The notes under the pieces are model-generated. The model was not told the origin of the DNA and ran no database searches. It saw nothing but the letters and a program-made list of their open reading frames with translations. 41,038 nucleotides of DNA from Candidatus Cryptobacteroides fimicaballi (GTDB lineage Bacteria; Bacteroidota; Bacteroidia; Bacteroidales; UBA932), in the NCBI GenBank assembly GCA_018065485.1, contig JAGHTF010000011.1, positions 1-41,038 of the forward strand. Reading direction: 5' to 3'. The translations under genes were made by a program, and so were the position numbers. Below, one piece after another: positions 24,057 to 33,572 of the stretch. Positions within the stretch are counted from its first letter, which is position 1. Every line of letters begins with the position of its first letter.

Positions 24057-25779
24057 CCATCAGAGCCTCTGAAATGTTTATGACAAAATCTCCCATCTTT
24101 TCCATTTCAGAGATTATGTCCATATAGAATACACCCGTTTCGTAATCGTAGTCTTCGCGCTCGAAATTATTCAGGTGCTCATCCCTGAGCTTGTCGCGGA
24201 AATTGTTTATTCTGCCCTCGGCAAGAATTGCATTTTCAATATCCGTTATCTCGTGGACAGGGATTCTGAGATTGTGAACCATAGCGGCATAGGCCTCATC
24301 CAGCAAATCCAGCATCTTCAACACCTTCCCAAGCATATCCTGGCTGAACTTCCGTCTATGGTCGTAACAGCGCTGGAGCATTCTACCTATCGCCTCCTCA
24401 CTGTCGCCAAGGCTTTCCATCTCGCCAATGATACGGTAACTTCCCTTGATTCGGGACAGTGCCGACGACGACACTTCCATTTTGGAAACTTCTCCAAGAT
24501 AAGATGCAATCTCGAACTCTATGCTGTCGGTCTGTTCCTCGAATTCAATCAACTTCTCCCTGCACTTATCAAATTCTTCCTCATTGCTGCAGGCAACGGC
24601 TTCCCGTACGTGGACCAGGCCCGAGCGGCACAGTTCTCCAAAACGTACGATTTCCTGCTGGGATTCCTTAAGGGACAGCTCGGCCGTATTGAGTACTCCT
24701 CCGTGAATGAACTTGAGGTGATACACTTCCTCTCCCTTAGGGTTGGGGACCATCTTGGTTACAATCTTCTCTATCACCGGTATGAACCATACAAGTATCA
24801 TAGTGGTGATTACGTTGAAGAATGTATGCAGGGTCGCCACAACGAAAGGCAGACTGTTTACAAGTTCCATCCGGGTTGCTTCGTCGGCCGTATCGAATGC
24901 CACCTCCATAGGATTGGGGAAGCCGAACAAGCCTTCCACGACTTTTCCGATCATAGAAAGGAACGGTCGGAACAGCAGCCCTGCCCAAATTACGCCGAAC
25001 ACATTGAAAAGCATATGAGCCCGAGCAGTTCTCTTTGCCGACACATTGGCAACCGAAGCCGCAATATTGGACGTTATAGTGGTTCCTATGTTTTCTCCCA
25101 GAACCATTGCGGCCGCTATTGTGAACGGAATATAACCGTTTGCGACAAGCACCATTGTAATGGCCATTGTTGCTGCGGAACTCTGGAGCATCAGGGTCAT
25201 CATTGCCCCTATTGCCATAAAAAGCAGGATAGAGAATATGCCCGCACCCGTAAGTCCCGAAAGGAAAACCCTTACGGTATCATTGTCCAGCAGTACGGTG
25301 GAAGTCTCCCTCAGGGTTGTGAGTCCCAGGAAAAGTAACGCGAATCCCATAAGGAACTCCCCCAAATTATTGTATTTCCTGTTCTTGAGGGATATGGCCA
25401 GAAACGCGAAGAACATAAGAGGAACGGCAATCGTTCCAAGGCTGAAATTGAAATTCCCGAAAGACAGGGCAAAAATCCACGCTGTCACGGTAGTGCCTAT
25501 ATTGGCACCCATTATAACCCCTATCGCGTTAACCAGACTGAGCAGACCGGCATTCACGAAGCTTACGAGCATAAGCGTCGTTGCCGTCGAAGACTGTACC
25601 AGAGCTGTGATTACAATACCGGAAATTATACATTTGAACCTTGACGAGGTGGCCTTCGACATCACTCCTCTCAATTTCGCTCCGGCCATTTTCTGCAAGC
25701 CTCCGCTCATAAGCGACATTCCGTACAGGAACATCCCGAGAGAACCAAGCAGAGTCAGTATTTTCAACAACATACCCAT
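24040..25779 (-). CDS. Na/Pi cotransporter family protein with PhoU-like C-terminus
   Basis: GMFLYGMSLMSGGLQKMAG...ALVQSSTATTLMLVSFVNAGL...MLQSSAATMAI; C-terminal helical PhoU-like domain. Confidence 0.9.
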   Translation of the reverse strand: MGMLLKILTLLGSLGMFLYGMSLMSGGLQKMAGAKLRGVMSKATSSRFKCIISGIVITALVQSSTATTLMLVSFVNAGLLSLVNAIGVIMGANIGTTVTAWIFALSFGNFNFSLGTIAVPLMFFAFLAISLKNRKYNNLGEFLMGFALLFLGLTTLRETSTVLLDNDTVRVFLSGLTGAGIFSILLFMAIGAMMTLMLQSSAATMAITMVLVANGYIPFTIAAAMVLGENIGTTITSNIAASVANVSAKRTARAHMLFNVFGVIWAGLLFRPFLSMIGKVVEGLFGFPNPMEVAFDTADEATRMELVNSLPFVVATLHTFFNVITTMILVWFIPVIEKIVTKMVPNPKGEEVYHLKFIHGGVLNTAELSLKESQQEIVRFGELCRSGLVHVREAVACSNEEEFDKCREKLIEFEEQTDSIEFEIASYLGEVSKMEVSSSALSRIKGSYRIIGEMESLGDSEEAIGRMLQRCYDHRRKFSQDMLGKVLKMLDLLDEAYAAMVHNLRIPVHEITDIENAILAEGRINNFRDKLRDEHLNNFEREDYDYETGVFYMDIISEMEKMGDFVINISEALMDEKED

Positions 25780-25784
25780 ATGTG

Positions 25785-25792
25785 CAAAGTTA
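25785..25792 (-). promoter_or_regulatory. -7 box TAACTTTG for the Na/Pi cotransporter gene
   Basis: Plus strand caaagtta, 5 nt before the minus-strand ATG at 25779. Confidence 0.5.
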
Positions 25793-25805
25793 ACGATTTT
25801 TATGT

Positions 25806-25813
25806 TACTTTTG
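25806..25813 (+). promoter_or_regulatory. -7 box TACTTTTG for the 25820 gene
   Basis: TAnnTTTG match 6 nt before the ATG at 25820. Confidence 0.5.
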
Positions 25814-25819
25814 CGTTGT

Positions 25820-28729
25820 ATGAAATCGTTGGGATTAAAATTTTTAACCGTCGTTTTCGGACTTGTTCTGCTTTGTCAGGAGTCTTCTGCCCAGTTCTTC
25901 AGCGACGGCACAGACGACGCTTCCATCCGTTGGAAAGAACTTCAGACTCCGGGGTACAGAGTAATTTATCCCGACTATGCCGATTCCCTTGCTCTGACAT
26001 ATGCCCGTTCATTGGAAAAATACAGGCCGGCAAACCTCCCTTTCAGAAAAAAACTTCCGGTAATTCTTCATACCGAAACCGCCGTTTCCAACGGTTCCGT
26101 AGCGTGGTCTCCGTCCAGAATGGAACTTTATACCGTTCCCGACTCCTATTCCCCGCTCAGCCTTATGTGGAACGACCATCTCTGTGCCCACGAATCCAGG
26201 CATTACTTTCAGATGGCTCCGGGATACAACCGGAAATTCCTTGCAGGAAGAATTCTGTTCGGAGAATTATGGCCTATGGCGATAGGCGCACTGTACCCGA
26301 GCACTACCCTTATGGAAGGCGATGCCGTTGCATATGAAACGGCAGTAAGCACATCGGGCCGTGGACGGCAGGCGTCTTTCCTGGAATATTACCGCGTCTG
26401 CTTTGCACAAGGGGACAGACGGAACTTCTGGCAATGGAGATACGGCTCCAACCGCAACTACACCCCCGATTACTATCGGGCCGGATATCTTCAGATAGCC
26501 GGGCCTGCCGCGCTTTATAAAGTTCCGGACCTTACCCAAAGGTATTTCGACCGAATAATCGAAAAGCCCTGGCTGCCCATCGACAACTTCAACAAAACCC
26601 TGAAGGAAAACTGTGGAAAGAATTTCAAGAGCGCCTGGCAAGAAGTGACCGATTCTCTGGACCGCGAATGGGCGAAGTGGGAAACCGAAAGGGGCCCTTT
26701 TAAGGAGATTACCCCAGTTACAAAGAATCTGCGCCGATACACCTCCTATACGGGAACAACTTCCCTCAACGGAAAAATATACTCCGTCCGCAGCGGAATC
26801 GACAGAACCTCCGAACTGGTAGAGATTGACACCTGCGGAAATGTCCGGCGCCTGCATTCTTTCCCTTCCGGTTTCCAAGGCCTTAAACGCGACACTATCT
26901 ATCACCGTCTGGTATGGACCGAAACCGTTTCCGACGCGCGTTGGGAGATAAAATCCTATTCGGTAGTGAATTATTACGGCCAAGACCGGCAGATCCATTC
27001 CCTCACCAGAGGAAGCCGCTATTTTCAGGTTTGCTGCTGCAACGAAGAAGCCCTTTATGCCGTAATAGAGTTTCCGGTTGAAGGAGGATCGAATATCGTT
27101 ATACTCAACCCCGCAGACGGGTCGGTAATAGAACGCATTCCCACTCCTTCAGGGCTTGAACCAACAGACCTTGCCTGGGTTGGCAAAAAACTGTTTGCAA
27201 CCGCCAACACTTCCTCAGGGGCAGGCATCTATAATGTCACCGACGGCTTTACTCCTCTCATTCAGAACGTTCCTTCCAACATTTCCGAACTCAATCCCTT
27301 CCGGGGAAATCTCTTTTTCGGATGCGACCGTACAGGAGTAAACGAACTGTACACCATCAATATTTCGGACGGCAGCATCCGTCAGCTTTCCAACACCCGG
27401 TTCGGAGGCTCAAACTGGACTTGCTTCCGAGATTCCCTCTTTTTTTCACAGGCTGGAAGAGACGGGAAAAACATTGTGAGCATACCTTTATCCGAAGAAA
27501 AGGAAGTTGCCGACCTGAATTACGAAAGGGTATCCTTCCTGGTTCCTGAAAGTCCTTCAAAACTTCCGGTAAAAGATTGTGACACAACTACATATAAAAT
27601 CGGTAACTATTCCAAATTCGCACATCTCATCCGTTTTCACTCCTGGATTCCACTGTTTGTCGATGCAAATGCCATAGATGCGATGAGCCTCTCAAGTCTT
27701 ACCACCTCGGCGGGTCTTGGCGCCACGGCTTTCTTTCAGAATGACCTCGGATCTGCATCCGGAACAATTTCCTATCACGCCCTGCCTCTAAAGGAAAAAT
27801 GGCAGCATTCCGGCCATCTTAAATTCAAATACAGCGGATGGTACCCCGTATTCGAAATCAGCGCCGACCTCAACGACCGCAGCTCCCTGAATTACGCTCT
27901 CGAAAAAACCACGACAGAAAAATACGTCAGCTATAAGATAACCCAGACCGCAACTCCAAAGCCTCTCGTTTCCGGAACGATTCTGACATATATCCCCTTC
28001 AAGTTCAATTCCAGGGGGCTTTCCAGGGGGCTTGTCCCGCAAGTCAGGTACTCCATAACCAACGACCTGTTCCTGGGCGCAAACGTACCTCTGCAACGTT
28101 TGTCGCTAAGTCTGCGCGGCTATCTGATGAAGCCTGTTGCAAGCAGCTGCATCTATCCCAGATTCGGAATCGGACTTGAGGTCGGCAATTCGCTCCGCCC
28201 CGGACTGGCCGATGTCTTTGCAGGTAATTTCTATGCCTATATGTACGGATATCTTCCCGGTATCCTCCGCACTCACGGAATAAAGCTGTCGGCAATGCTA
28301 GACTCCCATACCGGCAATGGAATCTTCGCAGAGCCTTATCTGAACATCGCGCCCCGCGGATTCGAACAGGACAATGTCAATGTCCTGCTTGCAAGATACG
28401 ACAGGCAGGCCAAATTCAGCTTCGACTATGCTATGCCTCTCGGAAATGTCGATTGGTCTTTCCTTTGCCCCGTCGCATATATCCGCAATTTCGAACTTAT
28501 CCTTCATTCCGACTGTGCCCTGTTCGGAAGTTCCGAAAAATCGGGGGCGCTCATAAGTGCCGGAGCCGACTTCCAGGTTGTCCTCGGGAACCTGCTATGG
28601 ATACCGTACGATACCAGAATAGGCATCAGCTACAACTACAAGACCGGCCCCTCATTCAACGACTTCGCCCCGGAACAGGGAACGCTCTCGCGGAACCACG
28701 TCGGAGTAGTATTCAGCGTCGCTTTCTAA
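25820..28729 (+). CDS. Exported metalloprotease-like (HExxH) / TolB-like propeller / outer-membrane barrel protein
   Basis: Start at MKSLGLKFLTVVFGLVLLCQESSAQ (signal peptide). LCAHESRHYFQM (HESRH), then LMEGDAVAYE. Propeller-like repeats. C-terminal barrel ending GVVFSVAF. Confidence 0.7.
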   Translation: MKSLGLKFLTVVFGLVLLCQESSAQFFSDGTDDASIRWKELQTPGYRVIYPDYADSLALTYARSLEKYRPANLPFRKKLPVILHTETAVSNGSVAWSPSRMELYTVPDSYSPLSLMWNDHLCAHESRHYFQMAPGYNRKFLAGRILFGELWPMAIGALYPSTTLMEGDAVAYETAVSTSGRGRQASFLEYYRVCFAQGDRRNFWQWRYGSNRNYTPDYYRAGYLQIAGPAALYKVPDLTQRYFDRIIEKPWLPIDNFNKTLKENCGKNFKSAWQEVTDSLDREWAKWETERGPFKEITPVTKNLRRYTSYTGTTSLNGKIYSVRSGIDRTSELVEIDTCGNVRRLHSFPSGFQGLKRDTIYHRLVWTETVSDARWEIKSYSVVNYYGQDRQIHSLTRGSRYFQVCCCNEEALYAVIEFPVEGGSNIVILNPADGSVIERIPTPSGLEPTDLAWVGKKLFATANTSSGAGIYNVTDGFTPLIQNVPSNISELNPFRGNLFFGCDRTGVNELYTINISDGSIRQLSNTRFGGSNWTCFRDSLFFSQAGRDGKNIVSIPLSEEKEVADLNYERVSFLVPESPSKLPVKDCDTTTYKIGNYSKFAHLIRFHSWIPLFVDANAIDAMSLSSLTTSAGLGATAFFQNDLGSASGTISYHALPLKEKWQHSGHLKFKYSGWYPVFEISADLNDRSSLNYALEKTTTEKYVSYKITQTATPKPLVSGTILTYIPFKFNSRGLSRGLVPQVRYSITNDLFLGANVPLQRLSLSLRGYLMKPVASSCIYPRFGIGLEVGNSLRPGLADVFAGNFYAYMYGYLPGILRTHGIKLSAMLDSHTGNGIFAEPYLNIAPRGFEQDNVNVLLARYDRQAKFSFDYAMPLGNVDWSFLCPVAYIRNFELILHSDCALFGSSEKSGALISAGADFQVVLGNLLWIPYDTRIGISYNYKTGPSFNDFAPEQGTLSRNHVGVVFSVAF

Positions 28730-29564
28730 GCTCAATATTCACAACAACCGGGTAATGGTCGCTGACCCCTCCATTATACTGCGGCCCGTTGGCGGTCCGT
28801 CGGGGCTTCTCACCTCCGTGAGCGCTGTCCTTTTCTGTGAGCATCCGGTCCGAAAACACTCTTAGGGTTCCGGTTGTAAGAGAATCCACATAACACCTGT
28901 CGATAAGTTCCCACTGCCCGTTGAACCTTATGCTTCCCTGCCCTCTTACCTCTTCCGACAGATCCTTCATACCCGCACACCTGAACCCGGGCCCTTCGTT
29001 GAAATCGCCTATGCTCACAACGGTCCCTCCGAATACCCTCAGAGAATCGCACAAGCGTTGCATACAGGCCTTGGCGGCATTTCTACCCTCGGTCTTTCCT
29101 CCGATTTTTGAAGGATGATGATTCACCAGAATATCCACCCTCGCCGAATCCCGGGTCAGGAAACTGCCGAGCAGGATATCCCTGGTAGCCATCATACGGC
29201 CAAGCGAATCATAGATATGATTGGGTTTTGAATTCAGTAGCCTGAGCCGGTCCCTGCGATACAGAAGCACGCAGTCCATTCCCCTGTGGTCCGGCGAATC
29301 GTAATGTACGAAAGCGTACGGTGTCTTGCGCAGCAGCGTAGTTTTCAGCAGGCTCCAGACCACGAAACTGTCCTCAACCTCACAGAAACCGATTGCGTCC
29401 GGCAGCCCTCCCAATTCATCCTCCATCCTGAATATCACCTTGCACACCGACTCGCACTTGCGGTAAAACCTGTATTTCTGTCCCGTCTTGCGACAGTCGT
29501 AGAAGTTCTCAAGGTTCCAGAAAACTACGGTAAACGCCAGCATCCCCACTATAAAACTTTTCAT
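28713..29564 (-). CDS. Endonuclease/exonuclease/phosphatase family protein
   Basis: FWNLENFYDC...DAIGFCEVED...HRGMDCVLLYRRD...VNHHPSKIGGK...SIGDFNEGP...GGVSDHYPVVVNI. Start at MKSFIVGMLAF preferred (GAAAGGA upstream). Confidence 0.85.
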   Translation of the reverse strand: MKSFIVGMLAFTVVFWNLENFYDCRKTGQKYRFYRKCESVCKVIFRMEDELGGLPDAIGFCEVEDSFVVWSLLKTTLLRKTPYAFVHYDSPDHRGMDCVLLYRRDRLRLLNSKPNHIYDSLGRMMATRDILLGSFLTRDSARVDILVNHHPSKIGGKTEGRNAAKACMQRLCDSLRVFGGTVVSIGDFNEGPGFRCAGMKDLSEEVRGQGSIRFNGQWELIDRCYVDSLTTGTLRVFSDRMLTEKDSAHGGEKPRRTANGPQYNGGVSDHYPVVVNIELRKRR

Positions 29565-29641
29565 TTTTTTCCTTTCAAGATGGGCATTCCCTTCCATTTC
29601 CGCATTAAAAAAAAGAAAAAGTTACGCGCCGATTTTTTTTG

Positions 29642-29649
29642 TATCTTTG
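29642..29649 (+). promoter_or_regulatory. -7 box TATCTTTG for ychF
   Basis: TAnnTTTG match 21 nt before the ATG at 29671. Confidence 0.5.
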
Positions 29650-29670
29650 TGTGATTAAAAATTAACTTCT

Positions 29671-30771
29671 ATGTCCCTTAAATGCGGTATTGTAGGCCTT
29701 CCTAACGTAGGCAAATCAACCCTGTTCAACTGTGTCAGTTCAGGCAAAGCCCAAAGCGCAAATTTTCCATTCTGTACAATAGAACCCAACCTGGGCTCAA
29801 CCAACGTACCGGACAACAGGCTTAACGTTCTCTCGGATATCTGCAAACCCCAGCGGACCATTCCGGCAACCGTCGATATTGTCGATATCGCCGGCCTGGT
29901 TAAAGGGGCAAGCAAAGGCGAAGGTCTCGGAAATCAGTTCCTTGCGAACATCCGCGAATGCGACGCCATTCTTCACGTACTGCGTTGCTTCGACGACGGC
30001 AACGTCGTGCACGTCGACGGAAGCGTCGATCCCGTAAGGGACAAGGAAGTTGTGGACACCGAACTCCAGATCAAAGACCTAGAAACCGTCGATGCCCGTC
30101 TGGCCAAGGCCGACAAGGCCGGAAAAGCCGGAGACAAGGAAGCCCGCAAGCTTGCCGAACTGCTGCACCGCTACCACGATGCCCTTGTCCAGGGCAAGCC
30201 CTGCCGTAGCGTAGAACCTGTAAACGACGAAGAAGCCGCCATTGCAAAGGATTTGTTCCTGCTTACAAACAAACCCGTAATGTATGTATGTAATGTCGAT
30301 GACGCCTCTGCCGCAAGCGGTAATCCTTACGTAGAGGCAGTGCGAGAGGCCGTTAAGGACGAGCACGCCGAGATTCTGGTCATAGCCGCAAAAACCGAAG
30401 CCGAAATAGCCGAAATAGAAGATTACGAAGACAGGCAGATGTTCCTGGAAGAAATGGGACTCCAAGAATCCGGAGTCGTACGACTCATTCAGGGAGCCTA
30501 TCATCTTCTGGGCCTGCAGACCTTCTTCACCGCCGGTTCAGACGAATGCCGGGCCTGGACCATCCGCGTTGGAGACAAAGCCCCGAAAGCGGCCGGTGTA
30601 ATCCACTCCGATTTTGAAAAAGGCTTTATCCGCGCCGAGGTTATAAAGTACGAAGATTTTGTTCAGTACAAGACCGAAGCGGCCGTAAGGGCAGCCGGGA
30701 AAATGGGTGTCGAAGGCAAGGAATATGTAGTTCAGGACGGCGACATAATGCACTTCCTCTTCAATGTGTAG
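29671..30771 (+). CDS. ychF: Redox-regulated ATPase YchF (Obg-family GTPase-like)
   Basis: MSLKCGIVGLPNVGKSTLFNCVSSGKAQSANFPFCTIEPN...DIAGLVKGASKGEGLGNQFLANIRE. Confidence 0.97.
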   Translation: MSLKCGIVGLPNVGKSTLFNCVSSGKAQSANFPFCTIEPNLGSTNVPDNRLNVLSDICKPQRTIPATVDIVDIAGLVKGASKGEGLGNQFLANIRECDAILHVLRCFDDGNVVHVDGSVDPVRDKEVVDTELQIKDLETVDARLAKADKAGKAGDKEARKLAELLHRYHDALVQGKPCRSVEPVNDEEAAIAKDLFLLTNKPVMYVCNVDDASAASGNPYVEAVREAVKDEHAEILVIAAKTEAEIAEIEDYEDRQMFLEEMGLQESGVVRLIQGAYHLLGLQTFFTAGSDECRAWTIRVGDKAPKAAGVIHSDFEKGFIRAEVIKYEDFVQYKTEAAVRAAGKMGVEGKEYVVQDGDIMHFLFNV

Positions 30772-30774
30772 GCC

Positions 30775-31362
30775 TTAGGCCAGAAAAGTAGAAAGCCAGT
30801 CCCTGTCTATTTTTACCAAACCTTTCGCTCCTTCCTCGATGGAGGGGTTCCTCTGCAGTATCTTCCTGCAATCCTCATATACGTTAAGGCCGACCGACAG
30901 CATCTGCATCTCCCCCTTCTCGGGGTAGGTGAAAATCATATCCCCTTCGGCACCTTCCAGTTTAAAAAACTTAAGCTCCACCTGCTTTCCAAGTTCCTGC
31001 AAGGTGACGAATTTGCACATCTCTATGGCAATGTCGTCCAATCCTGCATCGAAAATCTTTATCTTCTCTATAAGGCTGCCGGCATCCGATACCAAACGGC
31101 AGGTGAATCCTGCGGGATCATCTATATTTATGGCAGATGATTCCGACAGATATATAAGCAGGGAGGCCGCCGTATCTACATAAACCAACGGGAATCTTAT
31201 AATCTGCCTGTTTCCGCAGTACGGACATTCCTTAATGAACAGCTTCCCGGATATTATTTCCTGCTTCAATTCGGGATTCCGTTCTACACTTACATACATC
31301 GGAGTCTGTGCCCGGAACTCTTTTCCGCATTTGGCACAACAGAATTTCGCTTCTTTTTCCAT
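30775..31362 (-). CDS. CpXC-domain zinc-ribbon protein
   Basis: CCAKCGKEFRAQTPMYVSVERNPELKQEIISGKLFIKECPYCGNRQIIRFPLVYVD. Start at MEKEAKFCC preferred. Confidence 0.75.
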   Translation of the reverse strand: MEKEAKFCCAKCGKEFRAQTPMYVSVERNPELKQEIISGKLFIKECPYCGNRQIIRFPLVYVDTAASLLIYLSESSAINIDDPAGFTCRLVSDAGSLIEKIKIFDAGLDDIAIEMCKFVTLQELGKQVELKFFKLEGAEGDMIFTYPEKGEMQMLSVGLNVYEDCRKILQRNPSIEEGAKGLVKIDRDWLSTFLA

Positions 31363-31427
31363 TGGGACAAAGGTAATAAAAAAGGGATGACCTTGCGCCA
31401 TCCCCAATTTATCATAATTTCACTCTA

Positions 31428-33515
31428 TTAATAGAAGCGTTCACGATTATCCTTAACATCGTATTCTTCCATCATTACGGGAATTATCTGCTGTCCGAGA
31501 TACTGTGCTTTCTGTGCAGAAAGAACCTTTGCATCTTCAGCTGTATAGAAAGTTCCCTCCTGGCGGCTGTTAACCTTAACAAAGCATATTCCACTTATTC
31601 CCTTTACAGGACCGGCAACCTTTCCTTCAGGAGCTGCAAGAGCGGCACCAAGGATTGCAGGGTCTTCCTGTCCTCCAAAGTAAGAGAACGTAAGAGCTTC
31701 ATTCTTAACCACCTCGGTGTTGAGAGCCTTTGCGATTTCCTCGAGAGAAGTCATTCCCTTTGTCTTTTCAGAAATCTTCTCAAGTTCCTTGTCGGCCATC
31801 TTGTCGGCAAGAAGCTTCTCCCTTATAATGCCTGCAACCTCATTGATATTCGTATATCCTTCCTTGCGGGCCTCCTTAAGAGCTACTACAAAGAAATAGT
31901 TCTGGTTGATTGTCTTTACAGGAGAAACGTCGCCTTTCTTTGCGTCAAAAGCCCAACGGGTAAGCTCCTTGGCATTGTCAACGGCTCCGTAGCTGGATGT
32001 AGCCTCAGTAATGTGATTAAGGGTATGAACGTATGTCTTAAGAGAATCGGCGGCCTTGTGGAAGCCCTCGATATTCTTTCCGGCAAGAACGGCAAAGTTG
32101 TTCGCCTGTGAATAGAAGCTGTTGAGAGTCTCCTTGCTGGGAGTTGCTGTCTTCTCCAGAACGGCTACCTTCTTCTTGAGTACAGGCTCCGTCTTCTTTG
32201 TTACAACAACGATATGTTTTCCATAAACGGTGTTGAGAATCTGGGGCTTGCCTACTGTAGCGTCCAACATTCCCTCAAATCCGGGAATCATATAAACCTG
32301 GGTAAGCCAGCCTATGTTTCCAAGCTGACCCTGATCGGCTGAATTCTTGTCGGCAGAATACTGTGCGGCAAGAGCAGAGAAATCTCCACCTTTCTCAACA
32401 ACCTTAAGAAGGCTGTCGGCAAGAGCTTCGTCGGCTGCATTCAGGAGAATATGTTTTACATATACGGAATCTGACTTCCTGGCTGCCTCGAGAACTCTTA
32501 CAGCACGCAGGGTTGCACCGTCTTTCTCTATATCTGAAACGCCCGATGTATGGCTTGCGACAAATTCCTCGGTAGCTGCAGATATTGTTGAAAGCTCTCC
32601 TTCCTTGTACCAGAGATCATTGTAAGCCTGGTCGGAGTTCTTCAAAATGAATGTCTTGATGTTCTGAGCCTCACCGAACTCCTCATATGCTTCCTGGAAA
32701 GCAAGCTCGTTCTCATTCAGGTCTTTGCTTGAAGGAACAACCTCAAACATAACATACTCTACGTCACGGTTTGCAAGCTGCCTGAACATCTTTTTGTTTT
32801 CCTTGTAGAAAGCCTTGATTTCAGCATCTGAAACTGTAACCGTACTGTCGGGAACGAAAGGATAAACAGCGTGAACATATTCAACGTTGGCAGTAGTATT
32901 GTTGCCTGCTATTGACTTCTGAGCCATAAGGGCGTTATCCATATAGCTGTTGGCGCACAATGCGGCATACTTATGATAGAACTGCTGTGTGTAGATACTG
33001 TTCTGGAGATAATCCCAGTACAGTCTCAGACGACCTGTATCGTCGGCATCGAGATTTCTCTCGAACTCGACAACCTTTGAAGGGTCGAAAACACCGGCAT
33101 CGTTAACGAAAACAGGGTTTCCTGCTACGAGGGGAGAAGGAGTGTCTCCTACAAGAAGATTCTTAAGTTCCTCGTCACCAACCGTTATGCCGGCTTCCTT
33201 CGCGCTCTTGATAAACATATATTTATCGAGAAGGCTCTGCCAAGCGGCGTTGCGAATCTGCTTCTGAGACTCTTCGTTCTGAACAGAAGAACCTGTAAGC
33301 AATTCATTGATAGTGGTGTACTTGTCAACTTCTTCCTGAAAATCGGTAAAAGAAATGTTTTTTCCTGAAATCTGACCTACATCGTACTTTGAAGACATTG
33401 AATTCATCGCTGTTTCAAGCGTACTGGGGTCGATAATGAATGACAAAAGAGCGAGGCCGATAATGATTGAAATTGCAAGGCCTGCCTTGTCGCGAAATCT
33501 TTGAAGAACCGCCAT
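31428..33515 (-). CDS. PpiD/SurA-type peptidylprolyl isomerase
   Basis: MAVLQRFRDKAGLAISIIIGLALLSFIID N-terminal anchor; rotamase-type VKHILLNAADEALADSLLKVVEKGGDFSALAAQYSADKNSADQGQLGNIGW. Confidence 0.9.
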   Translation of the reverse strand: MAVLQRFRDKAGLAISIIIGLALLSFIIDPSTLETAMNSMSSKYDVGQISGKNISFTDFQEEVDKYTTINELLTGSSVQNEESQKQIRNAAWQSLLDKYMFIKSAKEAGITVGDEELKNLLVGDTPSPLVAGNPVFVNDAGVFDPSKVVEFERNLDADDTGRLRLYWDYLQNSIYTQQFYHKYAALCANSYMDNALMAQKSIAGNNTTANVEYVHAVYPFVPDSTVTVSDAEIKAFYKENKKMFRQLANRDVEYVMFEVVPSSKDLNENELAFQEAYEEFGEAQNIKTFILKNSDQAYNDLWYKEGELSTISAATEEFVASHTSGVSDIEKDGATLRAVRVLEAARKSDSVYVKHILLNAADEALADSLLKVVEKGGDFSALAAQYSADKNSADQGQLGNIGWLTQVYMIPGFEGMLDATVGKPQILNTVYGKHIVVVTKKTEPVLKKKVAVLEKTATPSKETLNSFYSQANNFAVLAGKNIEGFHKAADSLKTYVHTLNHITEATSSYGAVDNAKELTRWAFDAKKGDVSPVKTINQNYFFVVALKEARKEGYTNINEVAGIIREKLLADKMADKELEKISEKTKGMTSLEEIAKALNTEVVKNEALTFSYFGGQEDPAILGAALAAPEGKVAGPVKGISGICFVKVNSRQEGTFYTAEDAKVLSAQKAQYLGQQIIPVMMEEYDVKDNRERFY

Positions 33516-33572
33516 TTTATATAAAATTTTAATAAATAATCATTTGGGTTGCGAAGATAGTAAAATTTTTCG

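Noticed and set aside
25160-25819. 5' extension of the 25160-28729 ORF
   Set aside because: Antisense to the Na/Pi cotransporter; a signal peptide start and a -7 box support the ATG at 25820 instead.
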